Source of the DNA: CAVSWT01 sp963775245
GTDB lineage: Bacteria; Bacteroidota; Ignavibacteria; Ignavibacteriales; Ignavibacteriaceae
Reading direction: 5' to 3'
Length of the DNA stretch: 64,000 nt
Assembly (NCBI GenBank): GCA_963775245.1
Contig: CAVZID010000022.1
Span: 62,001 to 126,000 of the forward strand
The notes under the pieces are model-generated. The model worked only from the letters and a program-made list of their open reading frames with translations, did not search any database and was not told the origin of the DNA. Below are positions 8,213 to 18,928 of the stretch, in pieces (the first letter of the stretch is position 1; each line of letters starts with the position of its first letter). A program made the position numbers and the translations under genes.

Positions 8213-9676
8213 ATGCAACTATCTAATTTCCCTTTCAATAAAAATTTAAATCCTTCTTTAACTGCAATAATTGAAAATAATAGCTTCATCACTTACGAAG
8301 AACTGATAAATAGAATTAATTTTTTAGCAGATTATTTTCTAAATGAAGGAATAAGGAAATATGATTTCGTAGGCATATTAAGTTCAAATAATTCAAACTT
8401 CATTATTACAGTAATTGCACTTTGGCGAATCGGAGCAATCCCAATTCCTTTGAATATTCGTTTAACGGCAAATGAATTAAACGAACAATTAAATTTCTCT
8501 GGTTCTAAGTTTTTAATTCAAATTAATGAAGGCAAAAACCTACTAGGTCTACAAGACCTCGGAGGTTTGAAAGTACTGATCATTGAAAAAGTAGAAATAC
8601 CAAAAGATTATATCAGAAAAAGAAAAGACATAAAGTGGAAACATGAAGGTGATGACACTGCAGTTATATTATTCACTTCAGGTTCTGCCGGAAAACCAAA
8701 AGCTGTTCAATTAACTTTTAATAATCTATTATTTAGTGCTTCAAACGGGAATCCAATTCTTAATCAAACTGAAAATGATAGATGGCTGGCAAGCCTTCCA
8801 GTATATCACATTGGTGGATTTTCAATTTTTATTAGAGCCTTTTTATATTCTTCTTCGGTCATTATTCCCAAAACATTACAGACAGAAGAAATTATTTATT
8901 CAATACAAAAATATAAACCAACACTCGCCTCTTTTGTTTCACCTCAACTAAAAAGATTAATCGATTTAAATATCAAACCAAATGAAGAATTGAAAAGTGT
9001 TCTCTTAGGAGGCGGATTTATTAACGATGATTTAATAGACAACTCTTTAAAATTAGGCTGGAAAGTTTTAAAAGTTTACGGCTCTACAGAAACATCATCT
9101 TTTGTTACCGTTTTGACTTTGAATGAAATTCTAAAAGGTAACAAATCAAGTGGTAAATCATTAAAAAATAATTCATTAAAAATTATTGATGAAAATGGTA
9201 ATAATCTCTATCCAAATACTACCGGAGAAATATTAGTAAAAAGTAAATCTGTAATGAAAGGATATTTGAATAACAATGACGAGACAAATAAAAAATTAAA
9301 GAATGATTTTTATTATACTGGGGATATAGGATATCTTGATGAAAATGGTTATTTACATGTTCAAGCCAGAAGAAATGATTTAATTGTAACAGGTGGAGAA
9401 AACGTTAATCCAGTTGAAGTCGAAAACGAATTATTAAAACATCCATCTATCCAAGAGGCATGCGTCTTTGAAATTGCTAATAACGAATGGGGGCAATTAG
9501 TTGCTGCTGCTATTGTAACAAATAACAATTTAGATATTGAAGAAATAAAAAAAATTTTAAGAAAAAGTTTAGCTGGATACAAAATCCCGCAAAAATATTT
9601 TTTTGTTGATGAACTTCCTAAAACTTCATTGGGAAAAGTAAAAAAAGAGGAGCTAAAAAAAATCCTTCTAAAATGA
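8213..9676 (+). CDS. menE: o-Succinylbenzoate-CoA ligase MenE
   Basis: Adenylate-forming ligase that activates o-succinylbenzoate with CoA for MenB. The 487-aa protein carries the P-loop ILFTSGSAGKPKAVQ near residue 155, LPVYHIGGF, KVYGSTETSS and YYTGDIGYLDENG. It ends with the hinge and C-terminal lysine region LPKTSLGKVKKEEL. An imperfect palindrome (8536-8568) lies inside the gene and encodes NLLGLQDLGGLK without breaking the frame. The gene converges on a thioesterase gene one base away. Confidence 0.93.
   Translation: MQLSNFPFNKNLNPSLTAIIENNSFITYEELINRINFLADYFLNEGIRKYDFVGILSSNNSNFIITVIALWRIGAIPIPLNIRLTANELNEQLNFSGSKFLIQINEGKNLLGLQDLGGLKVLIIEKVEIPKDYIRKRKDIKWKHEGDDTAVILFTSGSAGKPKAVQLTFNNLLFSASNGNPILNQTENDRWLASLPVYHIGGFSIFIRAFLYSSSVIIPKTLQTEEIIYSIQKYKPTLASFVSPQLKRLIDLNIKPNEELKSVLLGGGFINDDLIDNSLKLGWKVLKVYGSTETSSFVTVLTLNEILKGNKSSGKSLKNNSLKIIDENGNNLYPNTTGEILVKSKSVMKGYLNNNDETNKKLKNDFYYTGDIGYLDENGYLHVQARRNDLIVTGGENVNPVEVENELLKHPSIQEACVFEIANNEWGQLVAAAIVTNNNLDIEEIKKILRKSLAGYKIPQKYFFVDELPKTSLGKVKKEELKKILLK
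8536..8568. repeat. Palindromic repeat element embedded in menE
   Basis: AACCTACTAGGTCT (8537-8550) and AGACCTCGGAGGTT (8554-8567) form a 14-bp imperfect hairpin with two mismatches and a 3-base loop. The right arm shares CCTCGGAGGTTT with both arms of the intergenic palindrome at 27815-27896. It is in frame and encodes a Gly/Leu-rich loop. Confidence 0.6.
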
Positions 9677-9677
9677 A

Positions 9678-10082
9678 TTAACCTACTATATGAGTATTCA
9701 ATCCATCTTTTATTTCAGAATTAATTTCTTTTTTCTTCCATGAATTTTTATCTACAAATACATGAATTGTATTTACAACAACACACTTCTCCCCTTTTGA
9801 ATTTTTACATGTATACTCAAGTTCAAATGAAGTTGTTCTAAGCTGCTTTACTATAATTTCAACCGAAACTTCTTCCCTATATTGAATTGGTTTGTGATAT
9901 GACGCTTCACTTTTAATTATTGGGACTATAAAATTTTCGTTTGCCCAGTAATCATAATTTAATTTAAAGCTGTCTATCATTTCTTCATAAGCTGAATGGC
10001 AAAGTTCATAGACTCTTCCAAAAAATAAAATCCCGGCAGGATCGCAATCGTAAAAATTTATTTTTCTTTTTGCTGTAAACAT
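9678..10082 (-). CDS. Hotdog-fold acyl-CoA thioesterase, probable DHNA-CoA hydrolase
   Basis: A 134-aa single hotdog domain of the 4-hydroxybenzoyl-CoA thioesterase type. The signature FYDCDPAGILFFGRVYELCH holds the catalytic Asp near residue 15. Its place next to menE and the B-A-E block suggests it hydrolyses 1,4-dihydroxy-2-naphthoyl-CoA to DHNA, the step between MenB and MenA. That role is inferred from context; closely related folds serve other acyl-CoAs. It is transcribed toward menE with almost no gap. Confidence 0.82.
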   Translation of the reverse strand: MFTAKRKINFYDCDPAGILFFGRVYELCHSAYEEMIDSFKLNYDYWANENFIVPIIKSEASYHKPIQYREEVSVEIIVKQLRTTSFELEYTCKNSKGEKCVVVNTIHVFVDKNSWKKKEINSEIKDGLNTHIVG

Positions 10083-10162
10083 TTTTGAATGAATGGATGA
10101 TTGTTTTGAATGTTTGTTTAATTGTTTTTACAAATTTAGTTAAAATGAAGTGACAATAAAAA

Positions 10163-10214
10163 AGCTGTTTCTAAAATTAAATTCCCATCGAGCAAATTAA
10201 ATTCAGAAACAGCT
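10163..10214 (-). terminator. Terminator at the end of the glt operon
   Basis: AGCTGTTTCT (10163-10172) and AGAAACAGCT (10205-10214) form a perfect 10-bp stem with a 32-base loop. Read on the minus strand it is followed by TTTTTATTG, so it ends transcripts coming from gltD. Confidence 0.75.
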
Positions 10215-10233
10215 AATTAAAATTTAAATTTAT

Positions 10234-11697
10234 TTAAGAAGCTTTCGACCATTTCTCATCTTCACTTTGCTGCAGCATTTTATTAACTGCCTCTGCACAT
10301 TTCCTGCCTTCTGCAATTGCCCATACAATCAATGATTGGCCTCTTCTCATATCACCACACGCAAATACTTTTGCAACACTTGTAGAATGTGCATTTTCTT
10401 CATCACCAAAATCAGCTTTTACATTTCCTCGCGGATCGAATTTTAATCCTAATTGTTCAAGCTCGCTTAATAATCCTTCTTTAACCGGATGAAGAAATCC
10501 GGCAGCTATAAGAACCAAATCAGCTTTGATTTCAAAAACCGAATCAGGCACATCAACAAATTTTCCATTTTCAAATTTTACTTCATTACAAATTAACGCC
10601 GATACATTTCCTTTTCCGTCATCTTTAAATGAAGTTGTATTTATACTCCATTTCCTTATTGCGCCTTCTTCATGACTTGATGAAGTACGAAGTATCATTG
10701 GCCAGTAAGGCCATGGTGTATTATTCGGCCTTTCATCCGGAGGTTTCGGGAAAATTTCTATTTGTGTAACAGATTTTGCTCCTTGTCTAATTGAAGTACC
10801 GACACAATCCGAACCTGTATCACCGCCACCGATTATGACAACATCTTTTCCTTCTGCAGTAATTTGATTTATTATTTCATCACCGGCATTTACTTTATTT
10901 TGTAAAGGCAAGAATTCCATTGCAAAATAAATTCCTTTTAATTCTCTTCCTGGAATTGCAATGTCTCTCGGCTTTTCTGATCCACCAGCGAGAACAATAG
11001 CATCATAAATATCCATTAATTCTTTAGCTTTTATATCAACACCGACGTTTATTCCTGTTTGAAATTCAACTCCTTCTTCCTGCATCTGTTCTATTCTTCT
11101 ATCAATCAGATGTTTTTCCATTTTAAAATCGGGAATACCGTATCTTAATAATCCGCCAATTCTATCATTCTTTTCATAAACAGTAACCAAATGTCCTTCA
11201 CGTGCAAGCTGCTGTGCTGCTGCTAATCCAGCCGGACCAGAACCAACTACAGCTACAGATTTTCCAGTTGTCTGCTTAGGTGTTTTTGGAACCACCCATC
11301 CTTCATCAAATCCTCTATCAATAATAGTTCGTTCAATTGATTTAATAGTAACCGGGTCATTGTTAATCCCAAGCACGCAGGCAGCTTCACAAGGAGCAGG
11401 ACAAAGCCTACCAGTGAACTCCGGAAAATTATTTGTTGAATGAAGATTATCAAGCGCTTCTTTCCAATGCCCTTTATAAATTAAATCATTCCATTCCGGG
11501 ATATAATTTTGAACCGGGCATCCAGTATCACCGTGACAAAATGGAATTCCACAATCCATACACCTTGCCCCTTGAGTACGGGCATCATTTTCTTCAAACG
11601 AAAATTCAAATTCGTTGAAGTGTTGTTTGCGCTCTTCAACTTTTTCTTTTTTTAATGTTTCTCTTTTAAACTCTTTAAACCCAGTTGGTTTACCCAT
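10234..11697 (-). CDS. gltD: Glutamate synthase small subunit GltD
   Basis: Transfers electrons from NADPH to the large subunit. It is 487 aa from ATG at 11697 (MGKPTGFKEFKRETL), chosen over an upstream ATG at 11757 because it has a GGAGG site 6-7 bases before it and overlaps the gltB stop by 8 bases, a coupled arrangement. Iron-sulfur cysteines lie in CMDCGIPFCH and GCPV (46-60) and CPAPCEAAC (99-107). The FAD site is VVGSGPAGLAAA (about 150) and the NADPH site VIIGGGDTGSDC (about 290). The frame is intact although its partner gltB is interrupted. Confidence 0.95.
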   Translation of the reverse strand: MGKPTGFKEFKRETLKKEKVEERKQHFNEFEFSFEENDARTQGARCMDCGIPFCHGDTGCPVQNYIPEWNDLIYKGHWKEALDNLHSTNNFPEFTGRLCPAPCEAACVLGINNDPVTIKSIERTIIDRGFDEGWVVPKTPKQTTGKSVAVVGSGPAGLAAAQQLAREGHLVTVYEKNDRIGGLLRYGIPDFKMEKHLIDRRIEQMQEEGVEFQTGINVGVDIKAKELMDIYDAIVLAGGSEKPRDIAIPGRELKGIYFAMEFLPLQNKVNAGDEIINQITAEGKDVVIIGGGDTGSDCVGTSIRQGAKSVTQIEIFPKPPDERPNNTPWPYWPMILRTSSSHEEGAIRKWSINTTSFKDDGKGNVSALICNEVKFENGKFVDVPDSVFEIKADLVLIAAGFLHPVKEGLLSELEQLGLKFDPRGNVKADFGDEENAHSTSVAKVFACGDMRRGQSLIVWAIAEGRKCAEAVNKMLQQSEDEKWSKAS

Positions 11698-14600
11698 TTG
11701 CAACCTCCGCAAATTTGTCTTCTTCTTCAACAATGCTGTTTTTCTTTTCCTCTTCAATCATTTTTAGCAGAGCAGCTTTGAACTCAAATGGAATTATTTT
11801 TAAGAAGTTAGATTTTTCTTGCTTCCAATTATCTAAAATATATTCTGCTCTCTTAGAATCTGTAAATTTAAAGTGATTATTTATCATTCCATACAATTCA
11901 TTAAAATCTTCTTCCGCAAGATTTTCGACATCAACTAAATTTGCATTCAAGTATTTTTTAAATTGTTTTTCTTTATCCCAGACATAAGCAATTCCTCCTG
12001 ACATTCCGGCCGCAAAGTTTCTTCCGGTTTTTCCAAGTACTGCAACTCTTCCGCCGGTCATATATTCGCAGCCATGATCACCAACGCCCTCAACCACTGC
12101 ATAAGCTCCGGAATTACGTACAGCGAATCTTTCTCCGGCAACTCCATTAAAATATGCTTCTCCACTTGTCGCACCATACAAACATGTATTGCCAATAATT
12201 ATATTTTCAGCAGGATCAAAAGTTACTTTGTCTGGAACCTTAACAATTAATCTTCCGCCGGATAATCCTTTGCCTGTATAATCATTTGATTCGCCAATTA
12301 ATTTTAGTTCAATTCCTCCAGCTAAAAATGTTCCGAAACTTTGCCCGGCAGTTCCATTCAGTAGTATTTTTATTGTCCCGTCAGGAAGTCCGGCATTTCC
12401 GTATTTCTTGGCAACCTCACCAGAAAGCATTGTGCCTACTGTTCTATTTATATTTCTTACCGGTAAATTAATTTCAACTCTTTCGGTATTTTCCAATGCT
12501 GGCAGAGATAGTTTAATCAACTCGTTATCTAATTGTGTGTCAATTGCATGATTTTGTTCTCGTGTTCTGAATGAATCAGTGTTGTATAAAGGTTTTTGCT
12601 TGAACAAAATTCTACTTAAATCTAATCCTCTTGCCTTCCAGTGCTCAAATGGACGTTTGACAATTATTCTATCTGTCTGCCCAATCATTTCATTGAAAGT
12701 TTTGAACCCCAAATCAGCCATATATTCACGGACTTCTTCAGCCACATGAAATAAATAATTAATAACATATTCAGGTTTACCTGTGAACTTTGCACGAAGT
12801 TCAGGATCCTGAGTAGCAACTCCAACAGGACACGTATTAAGATGACACTTCCTCATCATAATACAACCTTGAGTCACAAGCGGCGCAGTAGCGAAGCCGA
12901 ATTCTTCCGCACCTAATAGTGCTGCAACTACTACATCCTTTCCGGTTTTCATTTGGCCATCGGTTGCAATATAAACACGGTCTCTTAATCCATTAAGCAT
13001 TAAAGTTTGATGTGTTTCACTCAATCCTAATTCCCATGGTGTACCGGCATGCTGAATTGAACTAACCGGGCTTGCCCCGGTTCCTCCATCATGCCCGCTT
13101 ATTAAAATATGATCTGCATGTGCTTTTGCTACACCTGCTGCAATTGTTCCAACTCCAACTTCTGAAACAAGCTTAACGCTTATTCTTGCTTTAGGATTTA
13201 TATTTTTTAAATCAAAGATTAATTGCTTTAAATCTTCAATTGAATAAATATCGTGATGCGGAGGTGGACTAATTAAAGTAACACCAGGTGTACTATGCCT
13301 TACCTTAGCAATTATTTTATCAACTTTAAACCCGGGAAGTTGTCCTCCTTCTCCCGGCTTAGCACCCTGAGCCATTTTAATTTGAAGTTCGTCTGCATTT
13401 ACAAGATAATGAGCTGTTACTCCAAATCTTCCGGAAGCAACCTGTTTAATTGCAGAGCGCATATTATCACCGTTAGGTAACGGTGTAAATCTTTCTTCCA
13501 TTTCCCCGCCTTCACCTGTATTTGATTTGCCGCCAATTTTATTCATGGCAATAGCAAGCGAAGTGTGAGCTTCCCATGAAATTGAACCAAAGCTCATTGC
13601 ACCGGTAGCAAATCTTTTCACAATTTCCGAAGCAGGTTCAACTTCTTCTATCGAAACTTGATTACGCCCTTTCTTAAATTCAAATAAGCTTCTTAAGAGT
13701 AACTTTATTTTTATTTTGATTATTTATTAACTCAGAGTATTCTTTATAAGTTTTATAATTATTATTCTTGGAACTTAACTGAAGCTTAGAAATAGTTAAT
13801 GGATTCCATAAATGTTTTTCACCATCTCTTCTGTATTGATACAATCCTCCAGATTCGAGAGAATCAATATCTTCATTGACTGAATTGAAAGCATTTCTAT
13901 GCCGCTTTACAGTTTCTTCTTCAAGCATCTCTAAACTTATACCTTCAATTCTGCTTGCTGTACCGGTGAAATATTTATTCACAATTTCAGTATCCAAACC
14001 AACTGCTTCAAAAATTTGTGCACCGCAATAAGATTGAAGTGTGCTTATTCCCATTTTACTGAAAATTTTAAACAAGCCTTTACTTACTGCTTTCACATAA
14101 TTTTTTTCAGAATCTTTATAATCTTTAACACCAGGTAGAAAATCTTTTCTATAAAGATCTGCAATTGTTTCATAAGCTAGATAGGGATTGATTGCATTAG
14201 CCCCATAACCGCATAGCAAAGCAAAATGAGAAACTTCACGCGGCTCACCGCTTTCAAGTATGATTCCGGTTTTAGTTCTTAATCCTGCTCTAATTAATGC
14301 ATGATGTACGCCAGAAACAGCTAACAGACTTGGTATAGCTGCATTCTTTTCATCAACTCCTCTATCAGAAAGGATAATTAAACCTACCCCGGCACTTACT
14401 GCTTTTACTGCTTCATCACATAACTGGAATAATCTTTCTCTCATATTATGAGTTTGTGAAGTATCAAACAATAATGAAAGCGTAACAGATTTAAAGTGCC
14501 CTCTTGATATATTTCTAATCTTCTCTAATCTTGCATTAGTAATCAACGGATGCTCAAGCTCAATTCGATGAGCATGTTGAGGTGTTTCATCAAGAAGATT

Positions 14601-16299
14601 TTGTTCCGGGCCAATATAGGTTGTTAACTCCATTACTAATTCTTCTCTAATAGGATCAATAGGAGGATTAGTAACCTGTGCAAACATTTGCTTGAAATAT
14701 CTAAACAACATTTGCGGCTTTTCGGAAAGAACAGCAAGAGCTGCATCAGTTCCCATCGAACCAATCGGCTCTAGTCCGTTTTCAGCCATGTTTTGAATTA
14801 GAATAAATAAATCTTCTTTTGTGTAGCCGAAATTTTTCTGTCTTGTTTGCAAAGAATCAAAATCTGCATTATGAATAAATTCTGGATCCGGCAGACGGGA
14901 AAGATTTAACAAATTATCTTCTACCCATTTTTTATACGGCTTCCTTGATACGATTTCTTTTTTAACTTCTTCATCAGTAATTATTTTTTGTTTATTCAAA
15001 TCTATGATGAACATTTTGCCTGGCTGCAATCTTCCTTTGTAAGCTACATTCTCAGGCTGAACTTCCACAGTCCCTGCTTCAGAAGTTAAGATTACTAAAT
15101 CATCTTTGGTTACAACATATCTTGCAGGACGCAATCCGTTTCTGTCTAGAGTAGCACCGACAATTGTTCCATCTGTAAATGTAACTGCAGCAGGCCCATC
15201 CCATGGTTCCATCATAGTTGCGTGATATTCATAAAACGCTTTTCTTTCAGGGTCCATCAAATCATTCTTTGACCATGCTTCAGGAATCATCATCATCATT
15301 GCATGAGGCAAGCTTCTTCCGCTCATTACCAGAAGTTCAAGTACAGTATCAAATGTTGCTGAATCACTTTGCCCTTCCATAATTATAGGCAGCATACGTT
15401 TTAAATCTTTACCGTAGTAAGGAGATTCCATAACAGCTTGTCGAGCAGCCATCCAGTTTTGATTTCCGCGGAGAGTGTTGATCTCACCATTATGTGCGAT
15501 CATTCTAAAAGGATGTGCAAGATCCCAGGTTGGAAATGTATTTGTGGAAAAACGCATGTGCAGCATAACAAGCGCTGATTCCATTTCAGGATCATTTAAG
15601 TCTATAAAATATTCAGTAAGCTGTGGTGCGAGCAGCATTCCTTTATAAACAATTGTTTTGCTTGAGAAAGAAGGGACATAATATTTAGTTCTATCGCACT
15701 TTAATTCCTCGCGAATTCTTTGATCAATAATTCTTCTTATTAAATAAAGCTTTCTTTCAAATTCATCATGTGTTTTAATTTTTTTATTTGCACCAATGAA
15801 ACAATGCTTAATGAAAGGCTGAGTTCTTCTTGCACCTTCGCCGGGAACATCAGGATCAACAGGAACATCTCGCCAACCAAGAAAATCCTGGTTTTCATCA
15901 ATTACAATTTTTTCAATTAAATTTTGAATTGTGTTTCTAAGTGTTTCATCATGCGGCAAGAAACATAACAGCAACACAATAATGGCCTTCCGGTGGAAGT
16001 TGAATACCTAATTCATTGGAAGCAACCTTTCTCATAAACTTATCCGGAATTTGAATAAGAATACCTGCACCATCACCTGTAGAAGGATCGGCACCAACCG
16101 CACCACGATGTTCTAAATTACAAAGTACATTCAATGCTTTGTCAATTATTGAGCGGGATTTTCTTCCTTTAATATCTACTAAAAATCCCATACCGCATGC
16201 GTCATGCTCATACGAGGGATCATACAAACCGATTGTTTTAATCATATTTTTAAATTCAGCTTTAACTTCTTTATAGTTCTCTTTATTCTGATTTAGCAT
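11690..16299 (-). CDS. gltB: Glutamate synthase large subunit GltB, interrupted by two +1 frameshifts
   Basis: Makes glutamate from glutamine and 2-oxoglutarate with GltD. The coding sequence lies in three frames: 16299-15949, 15977-13680, and a third ending at 11690. Joining them by skipping one base twice gives about 1,535 aa, the normal length. Frame 1 has the class II amidotransferase Cys in YEHDACGMGF. Frame 2 holds the rest of the amidase domain (MRFSTNTFP, HNGEINTLRGN) and the central domain. Frame 3 has the FMN domain (GGKSNTGEGGE, AQGAKPGEGGQLPG), the 3Fe-4S cysteines (CIMMRKCHLNTCPVG) and the C-terminal beta-helix. Homology is continuous across both breaks with no residue lost. Both shifts lie at a CTT codon followed by a purine. 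Either programmed +1 slippage rescues the protein, or this is a pseudogene or sequence error. Confidence 0.9.
13680..13700 (-). other. gltB +1 frameshift site 2 (ACT CTT AAG)
   Basis: Zero frame reads ACT CTT AAG AAG CTT ATT TGA. Skipping one A after the first CTT (13695-13697) gives T-L-R-S-L-F-E-F, which aligns without gaps to the TLRDL region of characterised GltB proteins. The zero-frame stop comes five codons after the CTT. A second CTT-A (13686-13688) would also return to the right frame. Confidence 0.75.
15949..15963 (-). other. gltB +1 frameshift site 1 (TTT CTT GCC)
   Basis: Zero frame reads TTT CTT GCC GCA TGA, with CTT at 15958-15960. Skipping the G after CTT gives F-L-P-H-D-E-T-L, matching the FLNKDPEL segment of E. 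coli GltB in length and pattern. The extra base is a lone G, not part of a homopolymer. Confidence 0.75.
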
Positions 16300-16534
16300 T
16301 AAATCTCCTGGTACAATTAGTTACTCAAAAACTCAATAAATTTTGATACTTTAGGAAAAAACTTTAATTATCTTTTATTTGAAAAACAGCAACCTAAATT
16401 ATTAAAGTTTATGCATTTTATAAATATAAAATCTTCAGAAATATACAATTTATATTAAAAAAATCAAGTATATTAAACTGATTTTCCTAATTTTATTCAG
16501 ATATTTGAATAAAAATTATTCACAAAATAAGATT
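16300..16534. other. AT-rich intergenic region upstream of gltB
   Basis: These 235 bases lie between the nitrilase stop and the gltB start and must hold the glt promoter. I see no good TAnnTTTG/TTG pair, no hairpin and no small ORF. The nearest approach to a -7 element on the minus strand is TATACTTG. Confidence 0.5.
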
Positions 16535-17296
16535 TTAAATAAGTGAAATATCGTTCAGAAATGGAAGATTATCCCTGGTCTCACAAACTTTTTTCTTCTC
16601 AATGTTTTCAACAATAACTCTTTCTTCATCTTTAACTGAAACTAATTCTTTTCCCATCGGATCATAAACTCCACTGTAACCAACATAATTTAGTTTTGGA
16701 TCTTTTCCCACGCGGTTCACACCAATCATGTAGCTTTGATTTTCAATTGCACGTGCTTTCAATAATGTTCTCCAATGTTCTATTCTAGTGTCGGGCCAAT
16801 TGGCAATTGAAACAAGAACATCAACTCTTTCTTTTGCATACAATCTGTAAAGTTCAGGAAACCTCAAATCATAACAAATTGATAATCCAATTTTAAAATC
16901 TTCAATTTGAGTTGTTCCAATCTTCTTTCCCTTTGAATAATTTTTGTCTTCACTTCCAAAAGAAAAAGGATGAACCTTCTGGTATTTAGTTACCAAATCG
17001 CCTTTATTATTTATATGAATCAATGAATTAAAATAATTACTATTTTCCTTTTCAATTACTCCAACCAGGCAATGAACATTCTTGTTTTTTGAAAGCTCAG
17101 CAAAAAATTGAAAACTATCGCCATCTAAATTCTCACCGAATTCCGATGACTTCATCGTAAAACCAGTTAATGTCATCTCCGGGAAAATTAATAACGACAC
17201 ATCAACTAAATTGATGCTGACAAGATTTAGTATCTTTCTTTTATTCTCTTCTTTATTTTCCCATGCAGGGTTATACTGAACTAAACCGATTTTCAT
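16535..17296 (-). CDS. Nitrilase-family C-N hydrolase, omega-amidase (Nit2) type
   Basis: A cytosolic amidase of 253 aa with a clear Glu-Lys-Cys triad: FPEMTLTGF (Glu near 40), YQKVHPF (Lys near 110) and SICYDLRFPELYR (Cys near 145). The form fits the omega-amidase group, which removes amide groups from 2-oxoglutaramate and 2-oxosuccinamate, but other small amides are possible substrates. It abuts cimA (stop and start adjacent) as the last gene of the ilv-leu operon, so it is probably coexpressed with branched-chain synthesis. Confidence 0.85.
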   Translation of the reverse strand: MKIGLVQYNPAWENKEENKRKILNLVSINLVDVSLLIFPEMTLTGFTMKSSEFGENLDGDSFQFFAELSKNKNVHCLVGVIEKENSNYFNSLIHINNKGDLVTKYQKVHPFSFGSEDKNYSKGKKIGTTQIEDFKIGLSICYDLRFPELYRLYAKERVDVLVSIANWPDTRIEHWRTLLKARAIENQSYMIGVNRVGKDPKLNYVGYSGVYDPMGKELVSVKDEERVIVENIEKKKVCETRDNLPFLNDISLI

Positions 17297-18886
17297 TTAT
17301 GCAGTAAGTTTCTTTTTCTTTTTATGATATTTAAATAACTCATAATTAATACTGTCGCTCAAAGCCTGAAAGCTGGCTTCTATAATATTTTCTGAAACAC
17401 CAACTGTTGACCAGGTATCCGTGCCATTACTGGTTTCAATCATAACTCTAACCTTTGCCATTGTACCTTCCTTCTCATCCAAAACTCTTACTTTATAGTC
17501 AATAAGTTTCAATAAAGATATTTCAGGATAAAATCGCAACAATGCTTTTCGCAATGCATTGTCTAAAGCATTGACCGGGCCATCTCCGTTTGCAGCAGTA
17601 TGTTCAATTTCACCGTCAACCTCAACTTTCAAAACAACTTCAGAAGTTGAATGCCCTTTGTCATCAAACATTACACTTACTTTTGAATCAATCACATTGT
17701 AGAAGGGCGAGAATTCATTTATCTCTGAGTTCAATAGCAATTCGAAAGATGCTTCTGCTCCATCAAATTGATAGCCGCCATGTTCAAGACTTTTTATATA
17801 ATTAACTAATTTTTTACTTAGCTCTTTTCTTTCCGACAAATCAATTCCAAATTCTTTTGCTTTATAACGAATATTGCTTTGCCCGCTTAAATCGGAAACT
17901 AAAACTCTTTGTTTATTGCCTACCTTTTCAGGAGCGATATGCTCGTACATTCTGTTATCTTTTAAAACAGCACTAACATGAACACCGCCTTTATGAGCGA
18001 AAGCAGATTTACCAACAAAAGCTGCTCGTGAATTTGGAACAAGATTCATCAACTCATAAACAAAATTCGAGATTGAAGTTAAGTGATCAAGATTTATATT
18101 CTGTTTGGTTTCTCTTCCTAGTTTCAATTTTATATTAGGAATTATACTACAAAGATTTGCATTACCGCATCTTTCGCCCACGCCGTTTATTGTTCCTTGA
18201 ACATGAACAGCACCAGCTTGAATAGCCGCTAATGAGTTTGCAACAGCAAGCTCTGAATCGTTGTGAGTATGAATACCAATCGGTTTTGAAAATTGCGATT
18301 TTATTTCTGTAATAATATCATAAACTTCATGAGGCATAGTTCCGCCATTCGTATCACAAAGAACAAGAATATCTGCACCACCCTGCTCGGCGGCTTTCAT
18401 CATCTTTAAGGCAAATTCTTTGTTATCCTTATAGCCATCAAAGAAATGTTCGCAATCATAAATTACGCGCCTGCCATTATCAGCCATAAATTTAACCGAC
18501 TTAAAAATTAATTCTTCGTTTTCTTGATCACTTAGATTTAATCCTTTCGAAGAATGAAGTCTCCAGGTTTTTCCAAACAAAGAAACAGTTGAAGTTTCTG
18601 TGTTTAATAAAGCAAGAAGATTCGCATCTCCTTCAATATTATTTACAGAACGCGCAGTAGAACCAAAAGCACAAATTTTTGAACGTTTTAAATTCAAGCT
18701 CTTCGCCTTCTGAAAAAATTCTTCATCACGAGGATTGCTTCCCGGCCAGCCGCCTTCAATAACATCAATTCCGAATTCATCAAGTCTCTGTGCAATAATT
18801 AATTTATCCTGGACAGAAAGATTGATTCCTTCACCTTGAGTTCCATCACGAAGTGTTGTGTCAAAAAGTTCTATTTGTGTTTTCAT
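17297..18886 (-). CDS. cimA: (R)-Citramalate synthase CimA
   Basis: Condenses pyruvate and acetyl-CoA to citramalate, giving 2-oxobutyrate for isoleucine without threonine deaminase. The 529-aa protein has an N-terminal TIM barrel with FDTTLRDGTQGEGINLS, GGWPGSNPRD and the metal-site HTHNDSELAVANS. A C-terminal LeuA-type regulatory dimer domain follows. The EGGWPGSNP segment and the TQGEG substitution set it apart from the true LeuA in the same operon (TLRDGEQSPGASL). No ilvA is in the window, consistent with a citramalate route. LeuCD and LeuB upstream can process citramalate. Confidence 0.93.
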   Translation of the reverse strand: MKTQIELFDTTLRDGTQGEGINLSVQDKLIIAQRLDEFGIDVIEGGWPGSNPRDEEFFQKAKSLNLKRSKICAFGSTARSVNNIEGDANLLALLNTETSTVSLFGKTWRLHSSKGLNLSDQENEELIFKSVKFMADNGRRVIYDCEHFFDGYKDNKEFALKMMKAAEQGGADILVLCDTNGGTMPHEVYDIITEIKSQFSKPIGIHTHNDSELAVANSLAAIQAGAVHVQGTINGVGERCGNANLCSIIPNIKLKLGRETKQNINLDHLTSISNFVYELMNLVPNSRAAFVGKSAFAHKGGVHVSAVLKDNRMYEHIAPEKVGNKQRVLVSDLSGQSNIRYKAKEFGIDLSERKELSKKLVNYIKSLEHGGYQFDGAEASFELLLNSEINEFSPFYNVIDSKVSVMFDDKGHSTSEVVLKVEVDGEIEHTAANGDGPVNALDNALRKALLRFYPEISLLKLIDYKVRVLDEKEGTMAKVRVMIETSNGTDTWSTVGVSENIIEASFQALSDSINYELFKYHKKKKKLTA

Positions 18887-18928
18887 GCTTTATACCAAAT
18901 TTGATTTTAACTTTAAATTAAAATTATT

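Noticed and set aside
11698..11757. Upstream ATG for gltD adding 20 basic residues
   Set aside because: That stretch is the gltB 3' end read in another frame; the ATG at 11697 has a GGAGG site and starts at the conserved N-terminus.
11690..16299. Calling gltB three separate genes
   Set aside because: Each part covers a consecutive piece of one GltB with no gap or overlap in homology, and the two later frames have no plausible own start or ribosome site.
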